Shown here piece by piece: positions 7,333 through 13,547 of a stretch of 13,547 bases of DNA. The stretch is from positions 1 to 13,547 of the forward strand of contig CAZNPW010000067.1 in assembly GCA_964575185.1 (NCBI GenBank). Reading direction: 5' to 3'. Each line of letters begins with the position of its first letter. Within the stretch, counting starts at the first letter, position 1. Under the pieces are notes generated by a model. It saw only the letters and a program-made list of their open reading frames with translations. It had not been told where the DNA came from and did no database searches. The position numbers were made by a program, and so were the translations under genes. The stretch is from CAZNPW01 sp964575185 (lineage in GTDB: Bacteria > Pseudomonadota > Alphaproteobacteria > Rhodobacterales > Rhodobacteraceae).

Positions 7333-8294
7333 CCGACGCGGCCGACGGGGGCGCGGCCGACTGGGGCTTTCTCGCGCTGCTGCGGGTGCTGGAACGCGGC
7401 GCGCAGGACCGCCCGCGCATCGGCCGCAACCTGACGCTCGCCGACGAGGTGGCGACGATCGGCCAGCCCCCCTCGCTCGCCTTCGCCGAGACCGAGGTGG
7501 CGGGCTACACCCCCGGCCGCCGGGCGCGGGTGCGCACCAACGTCCTGGGCTACTTCGGCCCCCATGGCGCGCTGCCGCTCGTCACGACCGAGGAGGTCAG
7601 GCGCTGGGTCGACCGGGGCGACGACAGTTTCGTGGCCTTCGTCGACATCTTCGGCACGCGGTTCCAGCAGCTCTTCTACCGCGCCTGGGCCGACACCCGC
7701 GCCATCACCCAGGCCGACCACGCCGCCGACGACCGCTTCCTGCCCAAGGTGCTGGCGCTGACCGGGCGCGGCACGGGCACCTTCCGCAACCGCCAGATCC
7801 TGCCCGACCCGGCCGTCGCGGGGCTGGTGCCGCTGGGCCTTTCCCGCGTGAAAAGCCCCCGCCGGCTGCAGCAGATGCTCGCCGCCGACCTTGGCGCCCA
7901 GGTCGCGGTCGAGGAGCACCGCCTGTCCTGGCTGCCGATCGAGCCCGACGCGACGAACGCGCTCGGGGTGCGCGGCGCGCTCGGCCGCGATCTCTACCTC
8001 GGCGCGCGGGTGCCTTCGGTCAACGACCGCATCCGCCTGCACGTCACCGCCCGGACGCTGGCCGAATACCGGCTGTACCTGCCCGGCCAGGCCCGCCACG
8101 CGCGGCTCGTGGCGCTGGTCCAGGCGACGATCGGCAAGACGGTCGAGGTCGAGGTGGTGCTGTCGCTGCCCGCCGCGGCGATGCCCGCGGCGCGGCTGGG
8201 GCGCTCGGTCGAACTCGGCTGGATGGCAAGCCTTGCGCCATCCGGCGGGGCGGGCAACATGCAGGGCGCGAATTACATGCTGCCGGCGGCGTGA
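7329..8294 (+). CDS. tssG: TssG (VasB/ImpH), T6SS baseplate wedge protein
   Basis: The product is 321 residues from GTG 7329, which overlaps the tssF stop (GTGA). The same frame is open further upstream within tssF, but that part is Arg-rich shadow sequence, and family homology begins at about residue 10 of this start. Signatures are RNLTLADEVATIGQPPSLAF (33-52), LGYFGPHGALPL (73-84) and FVDIFGTRFQQLFYRAW (104-120), all diagnostic of TssG. Only a weak G-rich stretch (7314-7320) precedes the GTG, so translation probably depends on coupling to tssF. TssG bridges TssF dimers and contacts TssK in the baseplate. The C-terminal 100 residues contain the usual LAEYRLYLPG and GRSVELGWMA-type segments. 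No truncation is seen. Confidence 0.95.
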   Translation: MTDAADGGAADWGFLALLRVLERGAQDRPRIGRNLTLADEVATIGQPPSLAFAETEVAGYTPGRRARVRTNVLGYFGPHGALPLVTTEEVRRWVDRGDDSFVAFVDIFGTRFQQLFYRAWADTRAITQADHAADDRFLPKVLALTGRGTGTFRNRQILPDPAVAGLVPLGLSRVKSPRRLQQMLAADLGAQVAVEEHRLSWLPIEPDATNALGVRGALGRDLYLGARVPSVNDRIRLHVTARTLAEYRLYLPGQARHARLVALVQATIGKTVEVEVVLSLPAAAMPAARLGRSVELGWMASLAPSGGAGNMQGANYMLPAA

Positions 8295-8303
8295 GCCGGG
8301 GTC

Positions 8304-8309
8304 GGGGGA
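8304..8309 (+). promoter_or_regulatory. tssH ribosome-binding site supporting the ATG at 8315
   Basis: GGGGGA lies 5 bases before ATG 8315. The alternative GTG at 8291 would overlap the tssG stop in the same GTGA manner as the two preceding junctions, but has no purine-rich site upstream. The TssH family N-terminus also begins at about the ATG (MAEINIEKYAGKMN), not eight residues earlier. Confidence 0.55.
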
Positions 8310-8314
8310 CCATC

Positions 8315-10951
8315 ATGGCCGAAATCAACATCGAGAAATACGCGGGCAAGATGAACCGCCTGGGCTACGACGCCTTCCTGCAGGGCCTCCGCCAGGCGCG
8401 CGGCGAGAAGAACCGGCATGTCGAGGTCTGCCACTGGCTGTTCCACGTCATCGCCAACCAGAAGTCCGACATCTCGGTCACGCTGAACGCGCTGAACCTC
8501 GACCGCGGCCGGGTGCTGAAGGACGTGGACCGCGCGATGGCCGCGCTCGACAAGAACGTGACCGAAAGCCCCGGCATCTCCGAAGGCCTGTCCTCGGTCC
8601 TGAACCACGCCTGGACCTATGCCAGCCTGTTCTTCGGCGAGGTGCAGATCAGGACCGGCCACGCGCTGGTCGCGCTCTTGAACGACAAGAACCTGAAGCG
8701 CGACCTGATCCGCTACTCGGCCGTCTTCGCCGAGATCAGCGTCGACCGGATCAGCAAGGAATCCCGCGCGCTCTGGGCCGATTCGGACGAGGAGGACATG
8801 CGCCCGATGGACGGCTCGGGCCTGTCGCAAGGGGGTGCGGCGGCGGCGACCGCGGGGCAGGGCGGCAAGTCCGCCGCGACCGCGCTCGGCCGGTTCTCCA
8901 CCGACATGACGGCCGAGGCCGAGTCGGGCCGGATGGACAAGATCGTCGGCCGCGACGAGGAGATCCGCCAGATCATCGACGTGCTGCTGCGCCGCCGCCA
9001 GAACAACCCGATCCTCACCGGCGAGGCCGGGGTGGGCAAGACCGCCGTGGTCGAAGGTTTCGCCCAGGCGCTGGCCGAAGGCCGCGTGCCCCCGGCGCTG
9101 AAGGGCATCCGGCTCCACGCGCTCGACATCGGGGCGATGCAGGCCGGGGCCAGCATGAAGGGCGAGTTCGAGCAGCGCCTGCGGTCGGTGATCGACGAGG
9201 TGCAGGCGAGCCCCGTCCCGATCATCCTCTTCATCGACGAGGCGCATACGCTGATCGGGGCCGGGGGGGCGGCGGGCACCGGCGACGCCGCGAACCTGCT
9301 GAAACCGGCGCTCGCGCGGGGCACGCTGCGCACCGTCGCGGCCACCACCTGGGCCGAATACCGCAACTACTTCGAGAAGGACCCCGCGCTGACCCGCCGC
9401 TTCCAGCCGGTCAACGTGGACGAACCCAGCACCGAGAAATGCGCCTACATGCTGCGCGGCATCCTCGGGCCGATGGAGGCGCACCACAAGGTCCGCATCT
9501 CGGACGCGGCGATCGTCGCCGCCGTCAACCTGTCCGCCCGCTACATCCCCGCCCGGCAGCTGCCCGACAAGGCCGTGAGCCTGCTCGACACCGCCTGCGC
9601 CCGCGTCGCGATCAGCCAGGCCGCCGTCCCCGCCCGCATCGCGGACCTGAAGGAATCCATCGCCGCGCTGCAATCGGAAATCACCGGCAAGTCGGCGCAG
9701 AAGGACCTGGGCGAGGACCAGTCCGAACGGATCGAGGAGGCGACGATGCAGGTCGAGACGCTGACCGCCGAGCTCGCCGCCTTCGAGGAGAAGTATGCGT
9801 CGGAGAAGGCGCTGGTCGACGACATCCTGCGCCTGCGCACCGCCGTGACGGGGCAGGAGGCGACCGACGACGACCGCACCGCCATGACCGAGGCGATGGG
9901 CAAACTCGGCGCGATCAACCCCGACGAGCGCATGGTCTACCCGCATGTCGACGAACAGGCGGTGGCCTCGGTCATCTCGGACTGGACCGGCATCCCGGCG
10001 GGGCGGATGGTGGCCGACGAACTCCAGCAGGTTCTGCGCCTCGCCGACACGCTGAAGGAGCGCGTCATCGGCCAGGACCACGGGTTGACGATGATCGCCA
10101 AGCGCATCGAGACGGCGCGGGCGGGGCTCGCGAACCCGCAGAAGCCGATCGGCGTCTTCATGCTCTGCGGCCCCTCGGGCGTCGGCAAGACCGAAACCGC
10201 GCTGGCGCTTGCCGAGGCGATCTACGGCGGCGAGCAGAACATCATCACGATCAACATGAGCGAGTTCCAGGAGGCGCACACCGTCAGCCTCCTGAAGGGC
10301 GCGCCGCCCGGCTATGTCGGCTATGGCGAAGGGGGTCGCCTGACCGAGGCCGTGCGGCGGAAGCCCTACAGCGTCGTGCTGCTGGACGAGGTCGAGAAGG
10401 CCCACCCCGACGTGCACGAGCTGTTCTTCCAGGTCTTCGACAAGGGCATCATGGAAGACGGCAACGGGCGGCCCATCAACTTCAAGAACTGCGTCATCCT
10501 GCTCACCTCCAACGTCGGCACCGATGTCATCATGGACATGGCCGACCAGGGCAACCTGACCCCGCCCCTGGAAGAGGTCGAAAGCGCCATGCGCGGCCCC
10601 TTGCAGCAAGTCTTCCCGCCCGCGCTTCTGGGCCGGATCGTGACGATTCCCTATTTCCCGCTCTCGGGCCCGGTGCTGGAGGGGATCACGAAGCTGAAGC
10701 TGAAGTCGGTGGTGAAGCGGATGAAGGGGGCGCATGGCGCGACGCTGACCTTCGGGCCGGACGTGCTCGACTGGATCGTCGCGCAGTGCCGCGACCCCGA
10801 TTCGGGCGGCCGGATGATCGACAACATCATCACCAACGCGATCCTGCCCGACCTGAGCCGCCAGGTGCTGGGCCGGATGGTGACGGGGGAGAAGATGACT
10901 TCCGTGACCGCGGGCATGGAGGGCGGGCGCATCGCCTATGCCTTCGCCTGA
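8315..10951 (+). CDS. tssH: TssH (ClpV), AAA+ ATPase that recycles the T6SS sheath
   Basis: The product is 878 residues from ATG 8315 (886 if GTG 8291 is used). Order of parts: Clp-N-like substrate-binding domain at about 1-150; Gly/Ala linker at 165-200; first AAA+ module from about 210 (IVGRDEEI) with Walker A GEAGVGKT (236-243) and Walker B IILFIDEAH (303-311); coiled-coil middle domain at about 442-515; second AAA+ module from about 584 (VIGQDHGL) with Walker A GPSGVGKT (619-626), pore loop GYVGYGEGG (666-674) and Walker B VVLLDEVEKAH (687-697); then a ClpB-type small C-terminal domain. The first-module pore segment reads GASMKGEFEQRL, the ClpV form rather than the ClpB YRGEFE form. ClpV binds the N-terminus of TssC in contracted sheaths and disassembles them for reuse. 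All catalytic motifs are intact. It is the last + strand gene of the cluster in this window. Confidence 0.97.
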   Translation: MAEINIEKYAGKMNRLGYDAFLQGLRQARGEKNRHVEVCHWLFHVIANQKSDISVTLNALNLDRGRVLKDVDRAMAALDKNVTESPGISEGLSSVLNHAWTYASLFFGEVQIRTGHALVALLNDKNLKRDLIRYSAVFAEISVDRISKESRALWADSDEEDMRPMDGSGLSQGGAAAATAGQGGKSAATALGRFSTDMTAEAESGRMDKIVGRDEEIRQIIDVLLRRRQNNPILTGEAGVGKTAVVEGFAQALAEGRVPPALKGIRLHALDIGAMQAGASMKGEFEQRLRSVIDEVQASPVPIILFIDEAHTLIGAGGAAGTGDAANLLKPALARGTLRTVAATTWAEYRNYFEKDPALTRRFQPVNVDEPSTEKCAYMLRGILGPMEAHHKVRISDAAIVAAVNLSARYIPARQLPDKAVSLLDTACARVAISQAAVPARIADLKESIAALQSEITGKSAQKDLGEDQSERIEEATMQVETLTAELAAFEEKYASEKALVDDILRLRTAVTGQEATDDDRTAMTEAMGKLGAINPDERMVYPHVDEQAVASVISDWTGIPAGRMVADELQQVLRLADTLKERVIGQDHGLTMIAKRIETARAGLANPQKPIGVFMLCGPSGVGKTETALALAEAIYGGEQNIITINMSEFQEAHTVSLLKGAPPGYVGYGEGGRLTEAVRRKPYSVVLLDEVEKAHPDVHELFFQVFDKGIMEDGNGRPINFKNCVILLTSNVGTDVIMDMADQGNLTPPLEEVESAMRGPLQQVFPPALLGRIVTIPYFPLSGPVLEGITKLKLKSVVKRMKGAHGATLTFGPDVLDWIVAQCRDPDSGGRMIDNIITNAILPDLSRQVLGRMVTGEKMTSVTAGMEGGRIAYAFA

Positions 10952-10976
10952 GGCCCGGCACCGCCGCGGTGGGGCC
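10952..10976. terminator. Hairpin between the convergent tssH and hydrolase genes
   Basis: The 30-base gap between the two stop codons can fold as GGCCC (10952-10956) with GGGCC (10972-10976) and CACCG (10959-10963) with CGGTG (10967-10971), around a 3-base loop, with a two-base bulge at 10957-10958. That gives 10 mostly G-C pairs. No T run is present on either side, so it is not a textbook intrinsic terminator, but its position suggests it could stop transcription from both sides, perhaps with Rho. Confidence 0.35.
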
Positions 10977-10981
10977 GGCCC

Positions 10982-13420
10982 CTACCCGCCGTCCTCCGCC
11001 GCGGCAGGGGCGGGGGCAGGGGCGGGGGCGGGGGCCGCCGCGTCCCCCGCGGTCGGCGACTGCTCCAGCGTGCCGCCTTCGGCCAGGATCGCGTCGACGA
11101 GGCCCATGTAGACCTTCACCGCCTCGGGGATCGCCACCGGCGCGGCGGCGACCGCGACGACCGCGCCGCCGCCGCCCATCTTGCGGTCGGCCCAGGCCTT
11201 CAGGTCGGCGACCGTGTAGCTGGCGAGGAAAGGGTTCGCGCCGACCACGCCCGCGCCCATCACGTCGCGGATCATCGCCGTGTCGGGGGCCGACAGCACC
11301 AGGGCGGCCCCGGCGGGCCCGGCGAAGTGGGCGAGATACAGCCGCCCCGCCGTGATCGCGTGGCCCCGGGCGCGCAGGTAGCTCTCGTTCTCGCGCGCGA
11401 GGTTGGTGATCATCTCGCGCGACAGCGTGGGGTCGGTGCGCAGCGCCAGCAGGCTCGCGCGGTCCATGTTGGCGGCAAGGTCGGGGCGGTAGTCGCGCAT
11501 CATCCTGAGCCAGGTGCTCTCGATGAACTGGCCCAGGCCCGTGGCCGTCGACAGCGGGTTCTTCGCCGCTGCGTTGCCGCCCGATTCGACGTTGATGATC
11601 GTGTCGACCAGAAGCTCCACCGCCGGGTCCACGCTGCCGGGGGCCGCGGCCAGCGCCACCGCCGCCCCGCCCCCGCCCGCGCCGCCGGCCGCCCCCGTGG
11701 TCGGGTCGACGAGCGTGCCGCCGATGCGCAGCTCGAAATGCAGGTGCGGCCCGGTCGACAGGCCCGTGGTGCCGACATAGCCGATGAGCTGCCCCTGCGC
11801 GACCGCGACACCCGGCGCGATGCCGGGCGCGAAGGCGTCGAGATGGGCATAGCGCGTCTCCATGCCGGTGCCATGGTCGATGAAGACGATGTTGCCGAAG
11901 GTGTCGCTGACCTCGGCGCGCGCGATCCGGCCTGCGCCCGCGGCGACCACCGGGGTGCCGACCGGGGCGGCCCAGTCCATCCCCTCGTGCAGCTTCGGCA
12001 CCTTCAGCACGGGGTCGAAGCTCGGCCCGAAGCCCGCCGTCATCACCCCCTGCGCGGGCTGGACCAGCCCGCCGACGAGTTGTCCGCCGCCGCCGCCGAC
12101 CCCGGCCGCGCCGCCGCGGCTGCGGAAGCAGGCATAGCCCGCCGGGCCGTCGTCGGGCACGACATAGCAGTCCCGCCGCCCGGCCGGGCCGTCGATCGCC
12201 GCGAACACGATCTGCGCCGGCCCCGCCGCGCCCGGCTGCGCCGCGGGCGCGAACAGCAGCGTCATGCGGTCCTTCGGATCGGCGATGGCGTCCATGTCAT
12301 GCGCCTGGCTCATCAGCACGATCGCCTCGCCCACGAGGTCGGGCGGCACGCCGTTGCGGATCGCGGCCGAGTAGAACCCGTCGAGCAGCCGGTATTCCTG
12401 CCCGGCGGGCGGCAGCGCGCCGCCGCCGTCGCCGCGCGCGAGCCGCGGCAGGTCCTTGTCGATCCACAGGTTCGGCCCCGCGCCGTAGCGCCCGGGCCCG
12501 GTGCGCACCACCGACGCGAGATACCCGTCGCGCCCGTAGACCGACAGGTGCAGCACCTCGTCGTCGCCCCCGTCCGCGCCGGGGCGGCTGCGGACGGCGA
12601 CGATCCCGCCCGGCTCCAGCGTCTCGGCCCCCGGGGCGACCGCCGCCACCGCCGCCGTCACGGCCTCGACCACGCGCGCGGAAAGCCCGCGCTCGGCCAG
12701 CACCTCGGCCAGCGGGCGCGTCCGGTCGACCGCCAGCACCACGTCGGCGAAGACCTGCCGCCGCTGCGCCTCGGGCCTGATGAACACCACCGAGGTGGTG
12801 TTCTCCACCGCCGTCTGCACGAAGGTGACGGTCCGGTCCCCGGCCAGCGACGGGCCCCAGCTCGCGTCGTCGGCGGCGACCGTCACGAGGACGCCGCGCG
12901 GCGCCTCGCCGCCGGGCAGCGCCTGCGACGGGCGCGGCGCCGCCGGCTGCAGCGCGGCGTTGCGCTGGGCCTGGAAGAAGGCGAAGTCCTCGCGGCTGGA
13001 CGGCAGCGCGGTCATCAGCTCGCGGCTGGCGACGATCAGGTCGTCCTCGACGAGCAGCAGCCGGTCGGGCCGGACCGGCCCGAGCCGCGCGGCATCGAGC
13101 GCCGCGGGCCCCGCGACGGGCCGCGAGCGGGCCGCGGTATCAGCGGCGAAGCGCAGGATCATCGGGTCGCCGGGGATGTCGACGAACGGCGTCTCGACCC
13201 GGGGCGCGGCGGCCGCGCCGGCGGCCGCGTCGACCTGCACCATCACCCCGTCCGCGACGCCCGCACCGCCGCCGCCGGTCCGCGCCTGCCACGCAAGCCA
13301 CGCCCCGCCCGCCACGGCCACCGCGACCGCCGCGGCCCCGCCGCGCCACAGGCGGCGGCGCATCCGGCGCGCCTTGCTGCGCTGCGCCGCCCCCCGGAAC
13401 TGCGGATCGACCTCGACCAC
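10982..13420 (-). CDS. Membrane-anchored bifunctional peptidoglycan hydrolase: MepM-like M23 peptidase fused to a lytic transglycosylase domain
   Basis: The product is 812 residues. It starts at GTG (13420-13418) behind a strong AGGGGAGG site. A basic N-terminus (RSKARRMRRRLWR, 14-26) precedes one hydrophobic helix (about 28-45), predicting an inner-membrane anchor with the rest periplasmic. Residues about 213-262 resemble the LysM-like/OapA region, and 340-395 (EYRLLDGFYSAAIRNGV...) the regulatory domain of MepM/Csd3-type M23 enzymes. The LytM domain is at 452-575 with H478 and D482 (HEGMD), H526 (YAHLD) and H559/H561 (HLHFEL), a complete zinc/catalytic set. After a Gly/Ala linker comes a transglycosylase-like domain (about 596-750): probable catalytic E612 in VESGGN, GLGQF (628-632), and RLYLAHFAGPAGA (693-705), as in alphaproteobacterial lytic transglycosylases. 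A Pro-Ala tail ends the protein. It should cut both peptide cross-links and glycan strands. A role in opening the wall for the neighbouring T6SS is inferred from position only. Alternatives are general cell-wall remodelling or, less likely given the anchor, a toxin. Confidence 0.85.
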   Translation of the reverse strand: MVEVDPQFRGAAQRSKARRMRRRLWRGGAAAVAVAVAGGAWLAWQARTGGGGAGVADGVMVQVDAAAGAAAAPRVETPFVDIPGDPMILRFAADTAARSRPVAGPAALDAARLGPVRPDRLLLVEDDLIVASRELMTALPSSREDFAFFQAQRNAALQPAAPRPSQALPGGEAPRGVLVTVAADDASWGPSLAGDRTVTFVQTAVENTTSVVFIRPEAQRRQVFADVVLAVDRTRPLAEVLAERGLSARVVEAVTAAVAAVAPGAETLEPGGIVAVRSRPGADGGDDEVLHLSVYGRDGYLASVVRTGPGRYGAGPNLWIDKDLPRLARGDGGGALPPAGQEYRLLDGFYSAAIRNGVPPDLVGEAIVLMSQAHDMDAIADPKDRMTLLFAPAAQPGAAGPAQIVFAAIDGPAGRRDCYVVPDDGPAGYACFRSRGGAAGVGGGGGQLVGGLVQPAQGVMTAGFGPSFDPVLKVPKLHEGMDWAAPVGTPVVAAGAGRIARAEVSDTFGNIVFIDHGTGMETRYAHLDAFAPGIAPGVAVAQGQLIGYVGTTGLSTGPHLHFELRIGGTLVDPTTGAAGGAGGGGAAVALAAAPGSVDPAVELLVDTIINVESGGNAAAKNPLSTATGLGQFIESTWLRMMRDYRPDLAANMDRASLLALRTDPTLSREMITNLARENESYLRARGHAITAGRLYLAHFAGPAGAALVLSAPDTAMIRDVMGAGVVGANPFLASYTVADLKAWADRKMGGGGAVVAVAAAPVAIPEAVKVYMGLVDAILAEGGTLEQSPTAGDAAAPAPAPAPAPAAAEDGG
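11004..11034. repeat. G-rich hexamer tandem repeat with G-quadruplex pattern
   Basis: Five 6-base units alternate GCAGGG and GCGGGG (11004-11033) on the + strand. In the - strand gene each unit encodes a Pro-Ala pair, so gain or loss of units would keep the frame. On the + strand the tract reads as five runs of 4 or 5 G (11007-11010, 11012-11016, 11019-11022, 11024-11028, 11030-11034) separated by 1 or 2 bases, a textbook G-quadruplex pattern. It lies 56 bases past the tssH stop codon. Confidence 0.8.
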
Positions 13421-13424
13421 TGCG

Positions 13425-13432
13425 CCTCCCCT
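13425..13432 (-). promoter_or_regulatory. Ribosome-binding site of the M23/transglycosylase gene
   Basis: On the - strand this reads AGGGGAGG, a near-perfect anti-16S match, 4 bases before the GTG at 13420. It fixes the non-ATG start and lies in the 24-base space between this gene and the stop codon of the gene upstream, so the two are probably in one operon. Confidence 0.7.
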
Positions 13433-13444
13433 GCGCCCGCGCCG

Positions 13445-13547
13445 TCAGAAGCTGCCCGTGCCTGCCTGATCGGCGCCGCCGCCGGCGGCCGGCCGGGGCG
13501 GCGGCGCCGCCGGGGGCTGCGCCGCGGGCGGCCGCGCCGCCTGGCCG
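13445..13547 (-). CDS. C-terminal tail of an unidentified gene upstream of the hydrolase (partial)
   Basis: Reading the - strand from the right edge, a frame is open to a TGA at 13447-13445. The visible 34 residues are a Pro/Ala-rich tail ending in ADQAGTGSF. The stop lies 24 bases before the start of the hydrolase gene, a spacing that contains its ribosome-binding site, which fits two co-transcribed genes. The residues are low complexity and carry no family signal, so no function is proposed. It may belong to another T6SS gene (the membrane-complex and spike genes are missing from the window) or to something unrelated. The short length means the frame could be open by chance in such GC-rich DNA. 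Confidence 0.4.
   Translation of the reverse strand, partial: GQAARPPAAQPPAAPPPRPAAGGGADQAGTGSF

Noticed and set aside
9256..9276. G-rich run with seven consecutive G inside tssH
   Set aside because: It encodes a Gly/Ala stretch after the Walker B motif in an intact frame; no sign of a frameshift or a programmed slip.
8273..10735. 820-codon - strand open frame opposite tssH
   Set aside because: Antisense to intact TssH with all AAA+ motifs. Composition is Arg/Asp/Leu/Val-rich shadow sequence without domain signals.
7891..11355. 1154-codon + strand open frame crossing tssG, tssH and the convergent gap
   Set aside because: Third-frame shadow, very rich in Arg, Pro and Ala, running over three real genes including one on the other strand.
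10982..13420. Reading the M23/transglycosylase protein as a T6SS antibacterial effector
   Set aside because: It has its own membrane anchor, a large regulatory N-terminal region and no PAAR, VgrG, Hcp or MIX-like part, and no adjacent immunity-like gene is visible; a resident wall enzyme fits better.
12780..13469. 229-codon + strand open frame opposite the hydrolase N-terminal half
   Set aside because: Ser/Ala/Arg-rich shadow covering the anchored N-terminus of a well-supported gene.

Overview
The window holds most of the cytoplasmic, sheath and baseplate half of a type VI secretion system (T6SS) gene cluster. Base composition is extremely GC-rich, with G or C in nearly every third position. 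Together with the flavour of the T6SS proteins and an alphaproteobacterial-type lytic transglycosylase domain at the right end, this suggests a high-GC alphaproteobacterium, perhaps Rhodobacterales/Paracoccaceae. That placement is inferred from codon use and family resemblance only.

Left to right on the + strand, the genes are: the 3' part of tagH (FHA-domain regulator; the FHA domain itself lies off the left edge), tssA (sheath cap/baseplate organiser), tssB and tssC (contractile sheath), hcp/tssD (inner tube), tssE, tssF and tssG (baseplate wedge), and tssH/clpV (AAA+ sheath-recycling unfoldase). Spacing is tight. tssE/tssF and tssF/tssG overlap by 4 bases (GTGA), and tssH begins 20 bases after tssG. 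The exceptions are gaps of 50 to 80 bases before tssA, tssB, hcp and tssE. Two of these gaps contain convincing hairpins, one between tssA and tssB and one just after hcp, which would let sheath and tube proteins be made in different amounts from the rest. The gap before tssA has a plausible promoter.

On the - strand, converging on tssH with only 30 bases between the stop codons, is a large membrane-anchored protein. It combines a MepM-like M23 (LytM) peptidase, with its full zinc/catalytic set, and a C-terminal lytic transglycosylase domain. A further - strand gene appears to end just upstream of it and runs off the right edge. The fused hydrolase could open the peptidoglycan in both the glycan and peptide dimensions for assembly of the T6SS trans-envelope complex, although a T6SS-independent cell-wall role is not excluded. 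The 3' end of the hydrolase gene carries a G-rich hexamer repeat with a strong G-quadruplex pattern facing the end of the tss operon.

Not seen in the window: tssI (vgrG), tssJ, tssK, tssL, tssM, a PAAR protein, any obvious effector/immunity pair, tRNA/rRNA genes, CRISPR arrays or insertion sequences. The membrane-complex and spike genes presumably lie outside. The T6SS core is a known machine. The parts most worth a second look are the fused peptidoglycan hydrolase, a tandem duplication of the TssA C-terminal motif, and the RNA/DNA structures between genes.
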